In this document: positions 26,328 through 34,967 of the stretch, piece by piece
How the letters are laid out: every line of letters starts with the position of its first letter
How positions within the stretch are numbered: position 1 is the stretch's first letter
Origin: JAPLKB01 sp964532465
GTDB taxonomy: Bacteria > Desulfobacterota > Syntrophorhabdia > Syntrophorhabdales > Syntrophorhabdaceae
Reading direction: 5' to 3'
Length of the DNA stretch: 64,000 bases
Assembly: GCA_964532465.1 (NCBI GenBank)
Contig: CAZHHX010000002.1
Coordinates: 1 to 64,000 of the forward strand
Translations under genes and position numbers: made by a program
The notes under the pieces: model-generated
What the model saw: the letters and a program-made list of their open reading frames with translations, nothing else
What the model was told of the DNA's origin: nothing
Databases searched by the model: none

Positions 26328-26927
26328 TTACATCTCCGGTTTTTTCTTAATTAAAACCATATGAATTTTTCCGAATTCATCACTCCGCATAATCTCAAAT
26401 GCCACAGGAGACACGATTCCACCGGTTCCGTGATAATTAATCAAAGGCATTATCTCATACAACAACCCGTCGTCACCCCTGCCTACAAAACCTATGGCTA
26501 TGTCACCCTTTAATAATCCATACATATCACGTGCTTTGTAATCATCAATAGTTGATTTGCGGATTTTTGAAAGGTCAGGCTTTTTGATGTTGTCTGTAGC
26601 ATTATATGTTGGCAATACACTCTTATCGTATATGTTAAGCAACTGGTCTGCTTTGGCCAGAAGCTTCCCTGCTTCCTCTTTCTTCTTCTGATCCATTAAG
26701 GCTTTAGCCTGGTCAATTAGTTTTCCTGCCTCACCTGCCTTTACCATCACACCATTTGCGTAGAGATCGTACCATTGATATCGCGCGATGTCGAATTTAT
26801 TCTTCACAGCATCGTACTTTGTTTGGGTGCTATCGGCAGCGTAACTGCTCACGGCAAAGTCAATCGCAGTAACAAAGATGATACACGCAAAAACCAATCT
26901 GAATAAATTCCTTTCCTTTTTCTTTAT
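26328..26927 (-). pseudogene. Truncated lipocalin-type paralog, apparent ATA start
   Basis: The reading frame is a shortened relative of the lipocalin/CrtC-like gene at 22012: it shares the helical segment (KFDIARYQWYDLYANG...LLAKADQLLNIY) and the first strands (GRGDDGLLYEIMPLINYHGTG) but stops where the barrel should continue. The best ribosome site (GAGGAG, 26934-26939) points to an ATA codon at 26925-26927 that opens a perfect signal peptide (IKKKERNLFRLVFACIIF). The nearest legal start is a TTG at 26897 inside that signal peptide, giving 189 residues. It may be a decaying copy with a mutated ATG, or a short protein that uses a rare start. Confidence 0.5.
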
Positions 26928-27024
26928 TGCTGTCTCCTCTTACTGTTATATGAGACCTGTTGTCTCGAAAAATGTCTTGATTCCGCTAAAGACCGGTTTT
27001 TTGTGTCAGCCTTCCTCTGTCCTC

Positions 27025-27900
27025 TCAGAAGAAGAACCCCAGTCTGGCCTCAACCTTGAAATTGTAGGGCCTGTTGTAATTCCTGGATTCTAACATGGGC
27101 GTAAAGATTTCGACGGAGCCCACTATTTTGTCCGTAAACATTCTCCCGAGCATGATGTCAAAAGGCATGGCCCAGGAATTACTCTGCTTGTAGTCGTAGA
27201 CAATCTCAGGGTTTGGATAGAGGACAACAAAGTTTTTCTTCGGCAGCATGATGTTGAAACAGGGGGCAAATTCAAGTTTGCTTACGTCTGTGCGGTTAGA
27301 ATTTCCGGCAAAGCTGGTTGCATATCTCGCGTAGGGCAAAAAGAAGCTTCCGTTACTGATTTCAGGCAGCGACACTCGAACCCCTACGAGAGGGAGCGCC
27401 ACAGCCTTCCCCGTTCCGGACTGATCGTTTGTCGCTGTGGGCAAGGTAAGTTGAAGACCTGCGCCGATTGCTACCCCGGGTGTAGCCACGTAAACAGTGA
27501 CGGCCTGGACCAGTATGTCACCAAGGCCGACCTGATTTCTGCTCCTCACATTATCATTGGCGGGTACATCGCCGTAGATGGTGGGCAGATCTCCCCGCAG
27601 CGCCAACTCCCATTTCCCGGAAAACTTAATTGCTCCATCACCCCGAAATGTAACGATATTCTGGCGATACCCTCCCGGGACATTCACAAACTGATACCTC
27701 GTGTCAAAACGCGTTACCGGTCGCGTAATATCCTGACCATTGTTTATTTGCTCGGCCATCTTTTGCGCAGGATGGAAGGGTTCGGATTCTGCGGCAACAG
27801 ACGCGAATGAGAGGAAAAGACTTGCCAGGCCCCAAAAAATTAACGCGAACAGCCAGACAATTCTTAACCTGCCAATCACCATACTCTCCTGAATCTTCAT
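27025..27900 (-). CDS. Outer-membrane beta-barrel, putative channel
   Basis: The 291-residue protein has a signal peptide (RLRIVWLFALIFWGLASLF..., cleavage near VAA), alternating amphipathic strands and a C-terminal aromatic end (RLGFFF), as in Gram-negative outer-membrane barrels. The pattern NIVTFRGDGAIKFSGKWELALRGDLP, GLGDILVQAVTVY and GAGLQLTLPTAT resembles the family of MetA-pathway phenol degradation/transporter-like outer-membrane proteins. It would let a hydrophobic or aromatic substrate pass. It lies in the minus-strand cluster with periplasmic proteins and dehydratases. The specific substrate is not readable. Confidence 0.65.
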   Translation of the reverse strand: MKIQESMVIGRLRIVWLFALIFWGLASLFLSFASVAAESEPFHPAQKMAEQINNGQDITRPVTRFDTRYQFVNVPGGYRQNIVTFRGDGAIKFSGKWELALRGDLPTIYGDVPANDNVRSRNQVGLGDILVQAVTVYVATPGVAIGAGLQLTLPTATNDQSGTGKAVALPLVGVRVSLPEISNGSFFLPYARYATSFAGNSNRTDVSKLEFAPCFNIMLPKKNFVVLYPNPEIVYDYKQSNSWAMPFDIMLGRMFTDKIVGSVEIFTPMLESRNYNRPYNFKVEARLGFFF

Positions 27901-27930
27901 GTCTTTTCACCTCTCACGATCAAAATATAC

Positions 27931-28175
27931 TTACTGCTCGCCTCCATCCCAATGGCGCCAAGCTCTGTCTGGAGTCGTTTCAGCACGGTCACAGGCGGCC
28001 AGATCCCGGCCAGATTCTGCCATTAGAAGCAATGCCTGATCATACTGCACGTGCTGGTTGAACTGAAGTAGACATCGACGTTTATTATATTCGTACACCC
28101 TGTGCTCCGGATACGGGCCGGCAGCATACCTGCTGCAATAACCAGCACCAGAGCTAACGATAATACTTTTTTCAT
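27931..28175 (-). pseudogene. Small secreted protein, probably frameshifted
   Basis: A strong GGAGG precedes the ATG at 28175, which opens a clean signal peptide (MKKVLSLALVLVIAAGMLPA). In that frame the product then becomes RIRSTGCTNI... and stops at 28023 after 50 residues. In the next frame, from about 28118, a plausible mature sequence YPEHRVYEYNKRRCLLQF continues to a stop at 27931. A single-base change near 28115-28120 would join the two. Either the gene is broken or the 50-residue protein is real. The family is not recognised. Confidence 0.45.
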
Positions 28176-28275
28176 GCAAGACCTCCATTTTACTGTTTAA
28201 TGACTTAACCAGCATCACTGAGAAAATCTTAGCACCTTCATTGTACACAGCCCAGTAAATAAGAAGCGATAAGCA

Positions 28276-29043
28276 TCACCCGCCACCCATAGCCCGAACT
28301 CCCGCTTCCTGCAATACCTCACGTATATCATCGCAAACAGGTTTATCGCTGCATGACGAGCAATCATTGGCACAATCAATATCGTAACCTCTGACTTTCC
28401 ATGTTTCCCTGACAATTTCTCTGGTTATCTTCTGAACCTGGGTTGCAATGCCATCGAGCTCTATTACATCGTCCCTGCCGGATGTGATGAAAACAGCTTC
28501 CATGGATTCAATTTTAGTATTCCCCGACTTATAGATAGACATGAGCGCTCTGCCAAGGCTCTCAAGGCAAAACCCTTTTGCAGCAGCATCTTTGCTTACC
28601 CTGCTCCAGATGCTCCTGGTGTAGCTTCTTACCATATATCCTTCTATCTGATCGCCGATGAACCCGATATGCTTAAGTTCTTCATGTTCTTTGTCGCTCA
28701 GTTCGGTTCCGCCCACCATTAACACCTGTCCGAAGGGCAGGCTTTTATTGCCAGATTCCTTGATATCCGGGCCGATAACGGTAATTCTGTTGTCATTAAC
28801 GAGTTCAGGCTTATCAGTAAAAAGTATAAAGGCACAGGAACCTGCTTCCGGATTTCCCAGTTCCACATAAGTGTCTTCCCGCAGTATGATGCCGGGGTTG
28901 GCATTGGGACCTATTCGGACAGGCAATCCCTCTTTCAATAGTGCAGAGGCAGGCGCATTAAAAACAGCGACCTGCCTTCCCCGGGCCTTCATATCTTCAG
29001 CATATTCAGCCATTTTCAGAATATATGCGTCAAAAACAGTCAA
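28276..29043 (-). CDS. Stand-alone protein like the middle domain of acetyl-CoA synthase
   Basis: The 255-residue protein matches, by my reading, the central domain of acetyl-CoA synthase (AcsB/CdhC): AFILFTDKPELVNDNRITVIGPDI near residues 72-95, LPFGQVLMVGG, IEGYMVRSYTRSIWSRVSKDAAAKGF near 133-158, and VFITSGRDDVIEL near 183. The A-cluster domain with its CxxC and CGC motifs is missing. Instead it ends in a Cys-rich tail, CANDCSSCSDKPVCDDI, that could hold an FeS or other metal site. The start is TTG at 29043 with GGAG about 10 bases upstream; ATG at 29013 is an alternative. It directly follows dehydratase subunit B2. Its role here is unknown. Confidence 0.65.
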   Translation of the reverse strand: MTVFDAYILKMAEYAEDMKARGRQVAVFNAPASALLKEGLPVRIGPNANPGIILREDTYVELGNPEAGSCAFILFTDKPELVNDNRITVIGPDIKESGNKSLPFGQVLMVGGTELSDKEHEELKHIGFIGDQIEGYMVRSYTRSIWSRVSKDAAAKGFCLESLGRALMSIYKSGNTKIESMEAVFITSGRDDVIELDGIATQVQKITREIVRETWKVRGYDIDCANDCSSCSDKPVCDDIREVLQEAGVRAMGGG

Positions 29044-29075
29044 TTATACCACTCCATCCCTGTCTGCATGGCGCC

Positions 29076-30287
29076 CTAAATCAGCCCCGTGGACTGGAAG
29101 AAGGTGGCGATCCTGTCAAATGCAACTTCAGGCGTCATATAACGCTTGTCCCAGATATCCATGCCCAGCACCAGGCACGGGATACCTCTTTCGCGGCACA
29201 TATCCCTTACGACCTTCAGCCGTGAGTTCGTGTCGCGGTTTCCGATATGGGCCGGCATAATCACTGCGTCGCACTTGAAATCCTTGACTATCTGCAGGAT
29301 GTCATTGCAGAAAAAATCGGTCGTGTGCAGGCACTGCCTGTTCATGGGGTCTTCCAGCAAAAAACGCTTGCCGAATGATGTGAACATGGCCTCTTCGCTT
29401 GAAAGATCGATCGGCGTCAAAGTCCCGTATGACATATAATCCATGATCGCGATCGCACCAAGTTCCTGCTGCAGGCGCCCCCACAGCTCGCCCGGGGGCC
29501 AGCTCCCGGCCAGCTCCTGCCAGAGGAACCGGACCTTTTCATTTATTCCTTCAATCCCCAGCTTGTCTTTTACCCTCTGTTCAGTGGCGCTTATCAAATG
29601 TTCGAGCCAGTCGGTTATCTGCGGGGAGACTCTCTCCCCTGTCCACCTGTCATATGCAAAACCAAGCCTTGAGAAATCAGGATTTGCCGGACAGGGCACG
29701 GCTTTCTTCAATTCCTGAAATTCGAGCAGCAATTGGTTCTGTTTGTTAGACAGCACGCAAACTTCCCTGAGGCGGTCCCAGTCCATTTTCCTTCCAAAGA
29801 CATCTTCCATGAAGGTTACCGCCTGTCTCAACTGTTTGCCCATATATTTGTAACTTTCCTCATCAAAGCTGTGCGGTGCGTCCATTATGAATTTGGGCAC
29901 ATCGGCCCAGGGTTTGTAGGTATTCATCAGGTTTCCGAGCGTGTCCATGGAGTCACAGCAAGAGTTGGAAGTTATTATCATGTCAGGTTTCCTGACGAGG
30001 CCTGCTTCAAGATAATAGCAGGCGACTTTGAGCGCTGTGCACATCCGGCTTTCCACTCCGGTTTCTATCGCTTTATCTATAAGTTCTGATGCATCAGGCA
30101 TTGCTGTCCCGTTGGCTCCGGTAATCGTCAGGTCTGAATATGAGCAACCGTAAGCGGCTGGTATTTCAATGAAAAAGTCACCATTACCCAATACAAAAGG
30201 CCCGGGTGACGCGTTCTGCGGGTCAAGGAAAAGACTGCCAAGGGCTTTGCCGGCCTGCATCTGTAATTGAGAAAATACATTTATCAT
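29076..30287 (-). CDS. 2-hydroxyacyl-CoA dehydratase-like subunit B2
   Basis: The 403-residue protein belongs to the HgdB/FldC/BcrB family of [4Fe-4S] enzyme subunits that, after ATP-driven one-electron activation, remove the hydroxyl of 2-hydroxyacyl-CoAs or reduce aromatic CoA esters. Conserved blocks are ITSNSCCDSMDTLGN near residue 105, a central PCPANPDFSRLG near 198, and FFCNDILQIVKDFKCDAVIMPAHIGNRDTN near 330. Compared with paralog B1, the Cys of MPCHVGHRD is Ala here, while SPCD becomes SCCD. ATG overlaps the A2 stop (ATGA), with GGAGG upstream. It pairs with A2. Confidence 0.85.
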   Translation of the reverse strand: MINVFSQLQMQAGKALGSLFLDPQNASPGPFVLGNGDFFIEIPAAYGCSYSDLTITGANGTAMPDASELIDKAIETGVESRMCTALKVACYYLEAGLVRKPDMIITSNSCCDSMDTLGNLMNTYKPWADVPKFIMDAPHSFDEESYKYMGKQLRQAVTFMEDVFGRKMDWDRLREVCVLSNKQNQLLLEFQELKKAVPCPANPDFSRLGFAYDRWTGERVSPQITDWLEHLISATEQRVKDKLGIEGINEKVRFLWQELAGSWPPGELWGRLQQELGAIAIMDYMSYGTLTPIDLSSEEAMFTSFGKRFLLEDPMNRQCLHTTDFFCNDILQIVKDFKCDAVIMPAHIGNRDTNSRLKVVRDMCRERGIPCLVLGMDIWDKRYMTPEVAFDRIATFFQSTGLI

Positions 30288-31447
30288 AGCGCACCTCCTG
30301 ATATCGTTTCAATGAAGGCCTGGACACGGGTCCTGAGCTGCCCTGTCGAATCGGCGGTGTATTCCCTTTCGATCCTTAGCAGGGGAATGCCGGCATCTCT
30401 GAGTTCTTTGTTAAGGATGAAAATTTCACCGCCCCAGGTTTCACAGCACAGGAACACCTGGCCGATGACGCCGTCCACTTTGAACGCTTTGATCTTGTCG
30501 AAAACTTCCTCGTTGATTACAGGATGCGCCCCGAGGTTTTTAGGACAGAACGGCCTTGTCAGCACCTGGTAGTCGGCAATTGCCTTCAGCGGATCAGTCC
30601 CGTCTTCCTGGACGCTTCCGAAAATCACCTTGCCGCCAAAGCATGTCAGGTCATTGACCACCAGCCCGCCAAGGTCTTCGACAATATCGCTCATCGATGT
30701 GTCGTCATGGCCGGGGCCGACTATCATTACCCGTGCTGAATATTTTCTGTCCGGTACTTTTGCCCCACGAAGTTCACCAATAAGCTTTTTCAGATCATCT
30801 CTGTACTCCTCTTTAGGCATTGACGATCCCGCTACAATTACGGCTACGGTTTCAGAGCCGGTGATGGGCGGATTGTCTGACAGTCTCAAGGCATAAAGTT
30901 CTCTCTGAAGCTCCCTGACTTCGTTGCAGAGTTTGATTGCACCCCGCAACTTTTCATCCGTGATTATCACATCGAAATATTTTTCCATCCTGGCCTTCAG
31001 GCCTGAGAGTTGACCCAGGAAATATTCAGCCGTAAGCTCGTTTGAGGCATGCGGGATGAATATGCGGTCAAGGAAAGGGATTTTCGCCGGGCTTTTTTCC
31101 CAGTTGTCCAGAATGTGCCGGTTGCCGTCGCAGCCGCCGCCGATTACAGCGCCGTCAATAAAACCATATTCACCAATTAAAACCTTGTTGAAAGTATGGC
31201 GTATCATACTGCAGATGTTCGCGGATTCGAAATAGTCATCCGCCATGTCGGAGTTCCGGCTTCCTGTTCCGCGTATGCGAAAAGGCATAAACCCTGCTGC
31301 AATAAACATCTCTTCAGGGACAAATGAACATGTATAGCCCATAATTCTGCCGCCGTTGTTCCGCCAATCACTGACTGACGGATTCATGATGCCTCCGGCA
31401 ATTTTAACGAATTTTTCAAACACTTCTGACTTCAGACCTGATTTCAT
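30284..31447 (-). CDS. 2-hydroxyacyl-CoA dehydratase-like subunit A2
   Basis: The 387-residue protein is the second subunit type of the HgdAB/BcrBC family. Cys positions that could hold clusters are in GYTCSFVPEEMF near residue 39, ANICSMIRH near 77, GGGCDGNRHILDNW near 104, LTCFGGK near 260 and LCCETWGGE near 325. It is a paralog of A1 (32711-33862) along the full length. Relative to A1, a Cys in PRHCF is replaced (IRHTF). Its gene ends by overlapping B2. The pair A2/B2 probably forms a heterodimer; the substrate is unknown. Confidence 0.85.
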   Translation of the reverse strand: MKSGLKSEVFEKFVKIAGGIMNPSVSDWRNNGGRIMGYTCSFVPEEMFIAAGFMPFRIRGTGSRNSDMADDYFESANICSMIRHTFNKVLIGEYGFIDGAVIGGGCDGNRHILDNWEKSPAKIPFLDRIFIPHASNELTAEYFLGQLSGLKARMEKYFDVIITDEKLRGAIKLCNEVRELQRELYALRLSDNPPITGSETVAVIVAGSSMPKEEYRDDLKKLIGELRGAKVPDRKYSARVMIVGPGHDDTSMSDIVEDLGGLVVNDLTCFGGKVIFGSVQEDGTDPLKAIADYQVLTRPFCPKNLGAHPVINEEVFDKIKAFKVDGVIGQVFLCCETWGGEIFILNKELRDAGIPLLRIEREYTADSTGQLRTRVQAFIETISGGAL

Positions 31448-31467
31448 TTATTTCCTCCCTTTGATTC

Positions 31468-32706
31468 CTAAGCAAGCTCTACTGCCTGAAAAAAAGTTTT
31501 CATTCTGTCGAATACAACATCAGGCGGCATATACCTCTCATCCCATACGTCGCATCCGAGGAAGAGGAAGGGGATACTGTTTTCGCGGCATATGTCCTTT
31601 GCCATCTTGTGATATGCATTGGTGTCCCTGTGGCCTACGTGGCAGGGCATTATCATGGCGTCGCATTTATAATCTTTGCATATGCGTACGATATCATCGC
31701 AGAATACGTCGGCAGTGTGCATGGCCTGCCTGGTCATAGGCGTACCCATCAGATATTTTTTCGCAACCGATTTGAGCATGCTGTCCATACTTGTTGTGTC
31801 TATGGGCACAAAGTTGTGGAATGAATAATAGGTCTTCAAGCAGACTGCGCCCAGTTCTTCTTTCAGTCTCGGAAAAAGTTTCGAGCCCCAGGAGGGAGAA
31901 ACATCGTACCAGAGGAAACGTATCTTTTCATTAACTCCTTCAATCCCTTTTTTCTCCCTGACCTTTTGTTCCGTCACCTCGACAAGTCTTTTGATCCAGT
32001 CGGTTGCTTTCCAGAAAATTGCTGGATCAGACCCGGCTACCCATCTGGCAAGCTCCCAGCCCACCCTCGCCATGTCAGGGTCAACAGGACAGGGGACTGC
32101 GCGGGTCAGTTCCTGAAAATCCATTATCATTGAGGCCTGCTTATTTGATTCTTCGGCAACCTCTACGAATTTTTCCATGGTCAGTTTTCTTCCCGTTACC
32201 TTTTCTATTACATGAGTCATTTCCTTGAGCTGGCCCCCGAAATATTCGAAATCCTCGTCGGTCTGACCATGAGGGGCATCAAGCCTGAATTTCGGGACAT
32301 CCGCCCAGGGCCTGTAGTTATCCATCATCTGTCCCAGCATATCCACTGCATCACAGGGCGAGTTTGTCGTGATTATCAAGTCAGGAACAGGCAGTATCCC
32401 TGCCTTCAGATAATAGGCGCCCATTTTTACACTTGCGCAGAGCCTGTTTTCCACACCCATTTCAGTAGCCTTGTCTATCCTTTCGGCTGCACCCGGCCCT
32501 GCTGTACCCATGGCGCCGGCAACGGTCATAATGGAGCAGGAAATATCCATTGCAACCGGTATCTCAGGCAACGCATCGTCGGAAGCAATAATGAAGGGGC
32601 GGCCTTTCCTGGCATTATCGTTTACACCATATATCGTAAGAGCTTTAAAGGACTCATTGGCCTCAGCATTCAACTGGTCAAGTATTTCCCGGTCCGTCAT
32701 ATCCAT
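31468..32706 (-). CDS. 2-hydroxyacyl-CoA dehydratase-like subunit B1
   Basis: This paralog of B2 has 412 residues from the ATG at 32706, which sits 7 bases after GGAGG; a longer frame to 32790 would overlap A1 and is unlikely. It keeps ITTNSPCDAVDMLGQ near residue 110, PCPVDPDMARVG near 200 and VFCDDIVRICKDYKCDAMIMPCHVGHRDTN near 335, with the full set of cysteines expected in this family. With A1 it probably makes the first dehydratase/reductase heterodimer activated by the ATPase encoded upstream. Confidence 0.85.
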   Translation of the reverse strand: MDMTDREILDQLNAEANESFKALTIYGVNDNARKGRPFIIASDDALPEIPVAMDISCSIMTVAGAMGTAGPGAAERIDKATEMGVENRLCASVKMGAYYLKAGILPVPDLIITTNSPCDAVDMLGQMMDNYRPWADVPKFRLDAPHGQTDEDFEYFGGQLKEMTHVIEKVTGRKLTMEKFVEVAEESNKQASMIMDFQELTRAVPCPVDPDMARVGWELARWVAGSDPAIFWKATDWIKRLVEVTEQKVREKKGIEGVNEKIRFLWYDVSPSWGSKLFPRLKEELGAVCLKTYYSFHNFVPIDTTSMDSMLKSVAKKYLMGTPMTRQAMHTADVFCDDIVRICKDYKCDAMIMPCHVGHRDTNAYHKMAKDICRENSIPFLFLGCDVWDERYMPPDVVFDRMKTFFQAVELA

Positions 32707-32710
32707 AAAT

Positions 32711-33862
32711 TTACCTCCTGATAGTTTCAATGAATGCCTGCACGCGGGTGGCAAGCTGCCCCTGGCTATCCGGAACATACTCCCTTTCAATCATCAGACT
32801 CGGGAATCCCGCATCCCTTAAGTCATCTTTTAGCGCGTAGAGTTCTCCACCCCAGGTGTCGCAGCAGCCCAGACGTTGACCCAGGACACCGTCAACTTTG
32901 AATTCCCTTGCGGCCTCTATTATGACTTTAGTCCTCAGGGGATAAGCGCCCCCCACCTTGGCACAGAAGGGACGAGTAAGAACATGATAGTTTGCAAGCG
33001 CCTGAAGCGGATCAGAACCATCCTCATTGACGCTGCCGTATTTCAGTTTGCCCCCGAAACAGGTATGGTCGGTCACCACTATAGCGCCTTGCTCTTCGGC
33101 TATACCGCTCATTATGTCGTCGTCTCCGCATGAGCCCACAACCATAAGCCTTGCCTGGTATTCTTTTTTCTGAGCAGGCATAATTTCAAGGTCTGCAATT
33201 AATTGTTTAAGGTCTGTGTTGTATTCCTCTTTCAACATGGATAACCCGGCAACCATGGCAGAAACCATTTCAGAGCCTGTTATAGGCGGGTTGTCAGATT
33301 TCCGCATATCATAGATTTTACGCTGAAGTTCCCTTGTCTCATTGCAGAGGCTGATGGCCTCGCGCAGTTTATCATCTGTTATTGTGACGTTGAAATGTTC
33401 CTCCAGAGCGCTTTTAAAGTTGACAAGTTTTTTCCTGTAATACCCGGCCTGCGCCTCGCCGCTGACATGGGGAAAACCAAGCAGATAGACAAATGGGGTC
33501 TTCATAGGGCTTTTTTTCCAGTTGTCATAGACATAGCGCGTGGTATCGCAACTGGCGCCCACAACAATGCCGTCAAGAAAGTCATACTTGCCCAGCAAGG
33601 CCATGCTGAAACAATGACGGGGAAAACTGCAGTTGTTCGAGGTAAAATATTCATCAGCTCTTTCCGTGCTTTCGCTTCCGGTGCCTCTCATCCTGAAAGG
33701 CAGCAGGCCTGCGGCTATAAATATCTCTTCAGGAATAAAGGAACAGAAATACCCGATGACCTTGCCCCTTTTGTTTTTGAATTCCTCAACGGGCTGATTC
33801 ACAAGGGTTCCGGCAATTCGGGAAAATTTTTCCAGTACCTGTGATCTGTTTTTGGCGATCAT
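32711..33862 (-). CDS. 2-hydroxyacyl-CoA dehydratase-like subunit A1
   Basis: The 383-residue protein is a HgdA/BcrC-family subunit. Candidate cluster ligands are in GYFCSFIPEEIF near residue 38, NNCSFPRHCF near 75, GASCDTTRYVYDNW near 103, HTCFGGK near 261 and GCCDTWGGE near 325. The ATG at 33862 has AAGGAG upstream. It lies 20 bases after the activase gene and 4 bases before B1, so A1/B1 and the activase form a translationally tight unit. Alternative roles are a benzoyl-CoA reductase-like or a double-cubane-cluster reductase subunit. Confidence 0.85.
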   Translation of the reverse strand: MIAKNRSQVLEKFSRIAGTLVNQPVEEFKNKRGKVIGYFCSFIPEEIFIAAGLLPFRMRGTGSESTERADEYFTSNNCSFPRHCFSMALLGKYDFLDGIVVGASCDTTRYVYDNWKKSPMKTPFVYLLGFPHVSGEAQAGYYRKKLVNFKSALEEHFNVTITDDKLREAISLCNETRELQRKIYDMRKSDNPPITGSEMVSAMVAGLSMLKEEYNTDLKQLIADLEIMPAQKKEYQARLMVVGSCGDDDIMSGIAEEQGAIVVTDHTCFGGKLKYGSVNEDGSDPLQALANYHVLTRPFCAKVGGAYPLRTKVIIEAAREFKVDGVLGQRLGCCDTWGGELYALKDDLRDAGFPSLMIEREYVPDSQGQLATRVQAFIETIRR

Positions 33863-33882
33863 GTCATTTTCTCCTTATTAAT

Positions 33883-34680
33883 TTACACATTGCCTGCTTT
33901 GGCCTTGAATTTCTCCATTGCAAAAACCGCGGCGCCCAAAGCGCCCATAAACTGCGGGTCAAGGGACAGCTTATTGATCTTAACTCCAAGGGAAAGTTCC
34001 AGCGCATTGACAAGCCCGTCATTACCATGACATCCGCCGGTTATGACAACATTATCGGCCACACCCGCCCTTCTTGCAAGCGAGCTCACCCTGCTTGCAA
34101 CGGCACGGTTGATTCCGGTAATGATGTCGGACATAGGAATATCGTTGTTAACAAGGGTTATAATCTCGGATTCGGCAAAAACACTGCACTGGTTTGAAAT
34201 GCTTGCAGGCGTGGCGCTTATGTTTGCGGAGGAGCCAATGCCTTCAAGGCCACAGCCGAGCACTTTTGCCATAACCTGAAAAAACCTGCCTGTCCCTGCG
34301 GCACAACGCTCATTCATCTCAAAACCGAGGGTGGCGCCCCTTTCATTCAAGGAAATGGCTTTGCAGTCCTGTCCACCAATGTCTATAATTGTCCTGACCG
34401 ACGGGTTCACATAAAAAGCGCCTTTTGCGTGGCAGGATATCTCTGAAATGTTTTCATTAGCGAATTCCACCTTGAGTCTGCCGTATCCTGTGCTTACAAC
34501 ATAATCGAGATTTTTTATTGATGAAAGGCCTGCGTTTTGTATCGCCTCATCCATGGCCATTTTAGCTGTAACAGCAGGTTTCGGGGTTGACATTATAATA
34601 TTGCCGAGTATTACTTTATCATCAATAATTACAACTGCCTTGCCCGTTGTAGAACCTAAATCACATCCTCCTACGATCAT
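33883..34680 (-). CDS. ATP-dependent dehydratase activase (BadF/BadG/BcrA/HgdC family)
   Basis: The 265-residue ASKHA-fold ATPase is the activator that injects one low-potential electron into 2-hydroxyacyl-CoA dehydratases or benzoyl-CoA reductases. The phosphate-1 loop is GGCDLGSTTGKAV at residues 4-16, and the phosphate-2 region is IDIGGQDCKAI near 100. The two Cys that bridge a [4Fe-4S] cluster between monomers are in NERCAAGTGRFF near 125 and SNQCSVFAE near 162. A single activase serves two subunit pairs, unlike class I benzoyl-CoA reductase, which has two ATPase subunits. The ATG has AGGAGG upstream. It is the first gene of the cluster. Confidence 0.9.
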   Translation of the reverse strand: MIVGGCDLGSTTGKAVVIIDDKVILGNIIMSTPKPAVTAKMAMDEAIQNAGLSSIKNLDYVVSTGYGRLKVEFANENISEISCHAKGAFYVNPSVRTIIDIGGQDCKAISLNERGATLGFEMNERCAAGTGRFFQVMAKVLGCGLEGIGSSANISATPASISNQCSVFAESEIITLVNNDIPMSDIITGINRAVASRVSSLARRAGVADNVVITGGCHGNDGLVNALELSLGVKINKLSLDPQFMGALGAAVFAMEKFKAKAGNV

Positions 34681-34967
34681 AATGCTGCCTCCTCAAATTA
34701 ACCACAATGTCTTTGTGCCGTTAGATAACATGCAATATTCATTCCAGCTCTTAAATACTTCCTCTTCCTCGAATCACGATCTTCAACAATCATGATTTTA
34801 CCCAATAAAAACATATTTTTTACCAGCAGGACCCGATATATTCACCCTTGACCTGCGCCTTATTTCTATTGACTTGCTGTATTCAATCTGGCAATAATTG
34901 ACATTGCGTTTGAATTCTCAAGCACAACAGGTTTCAAGGTATTTCATTATAACGAGGAGGCTTTTTT
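34681..34967. promoter_or_regulatory. Divergent promoter region of the dehydratase cluster
   Basis: This 287-base spacer divides the minus-strand dehydratase cluster from a plus-strand pair of envelope genes. A perfect TTGACA (34898-34903) and a TTGACT (34869-34874) followed 18 bases later by AATAAT (34893-34898) are candidate plus-strand -35/-10 elements. Minus-strand promoter elements were not fixed. Confidence 0.4.

Noticed and set aside
29076..34680. Class I benzoyl-CoA reductase (bcrCBAD)
   Set aside because: There is one ATPase activase rather than two different ATPase subunits, and four B/C-type subunits; the substrate cannot be assigned as benzoyl-CoA.
34886..34910. Possible sigma-54 promoter (TGGCA...TTGC)
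   Set aside because: The gap between the two blocks is about four bases too long for the -24/-12 spacing.
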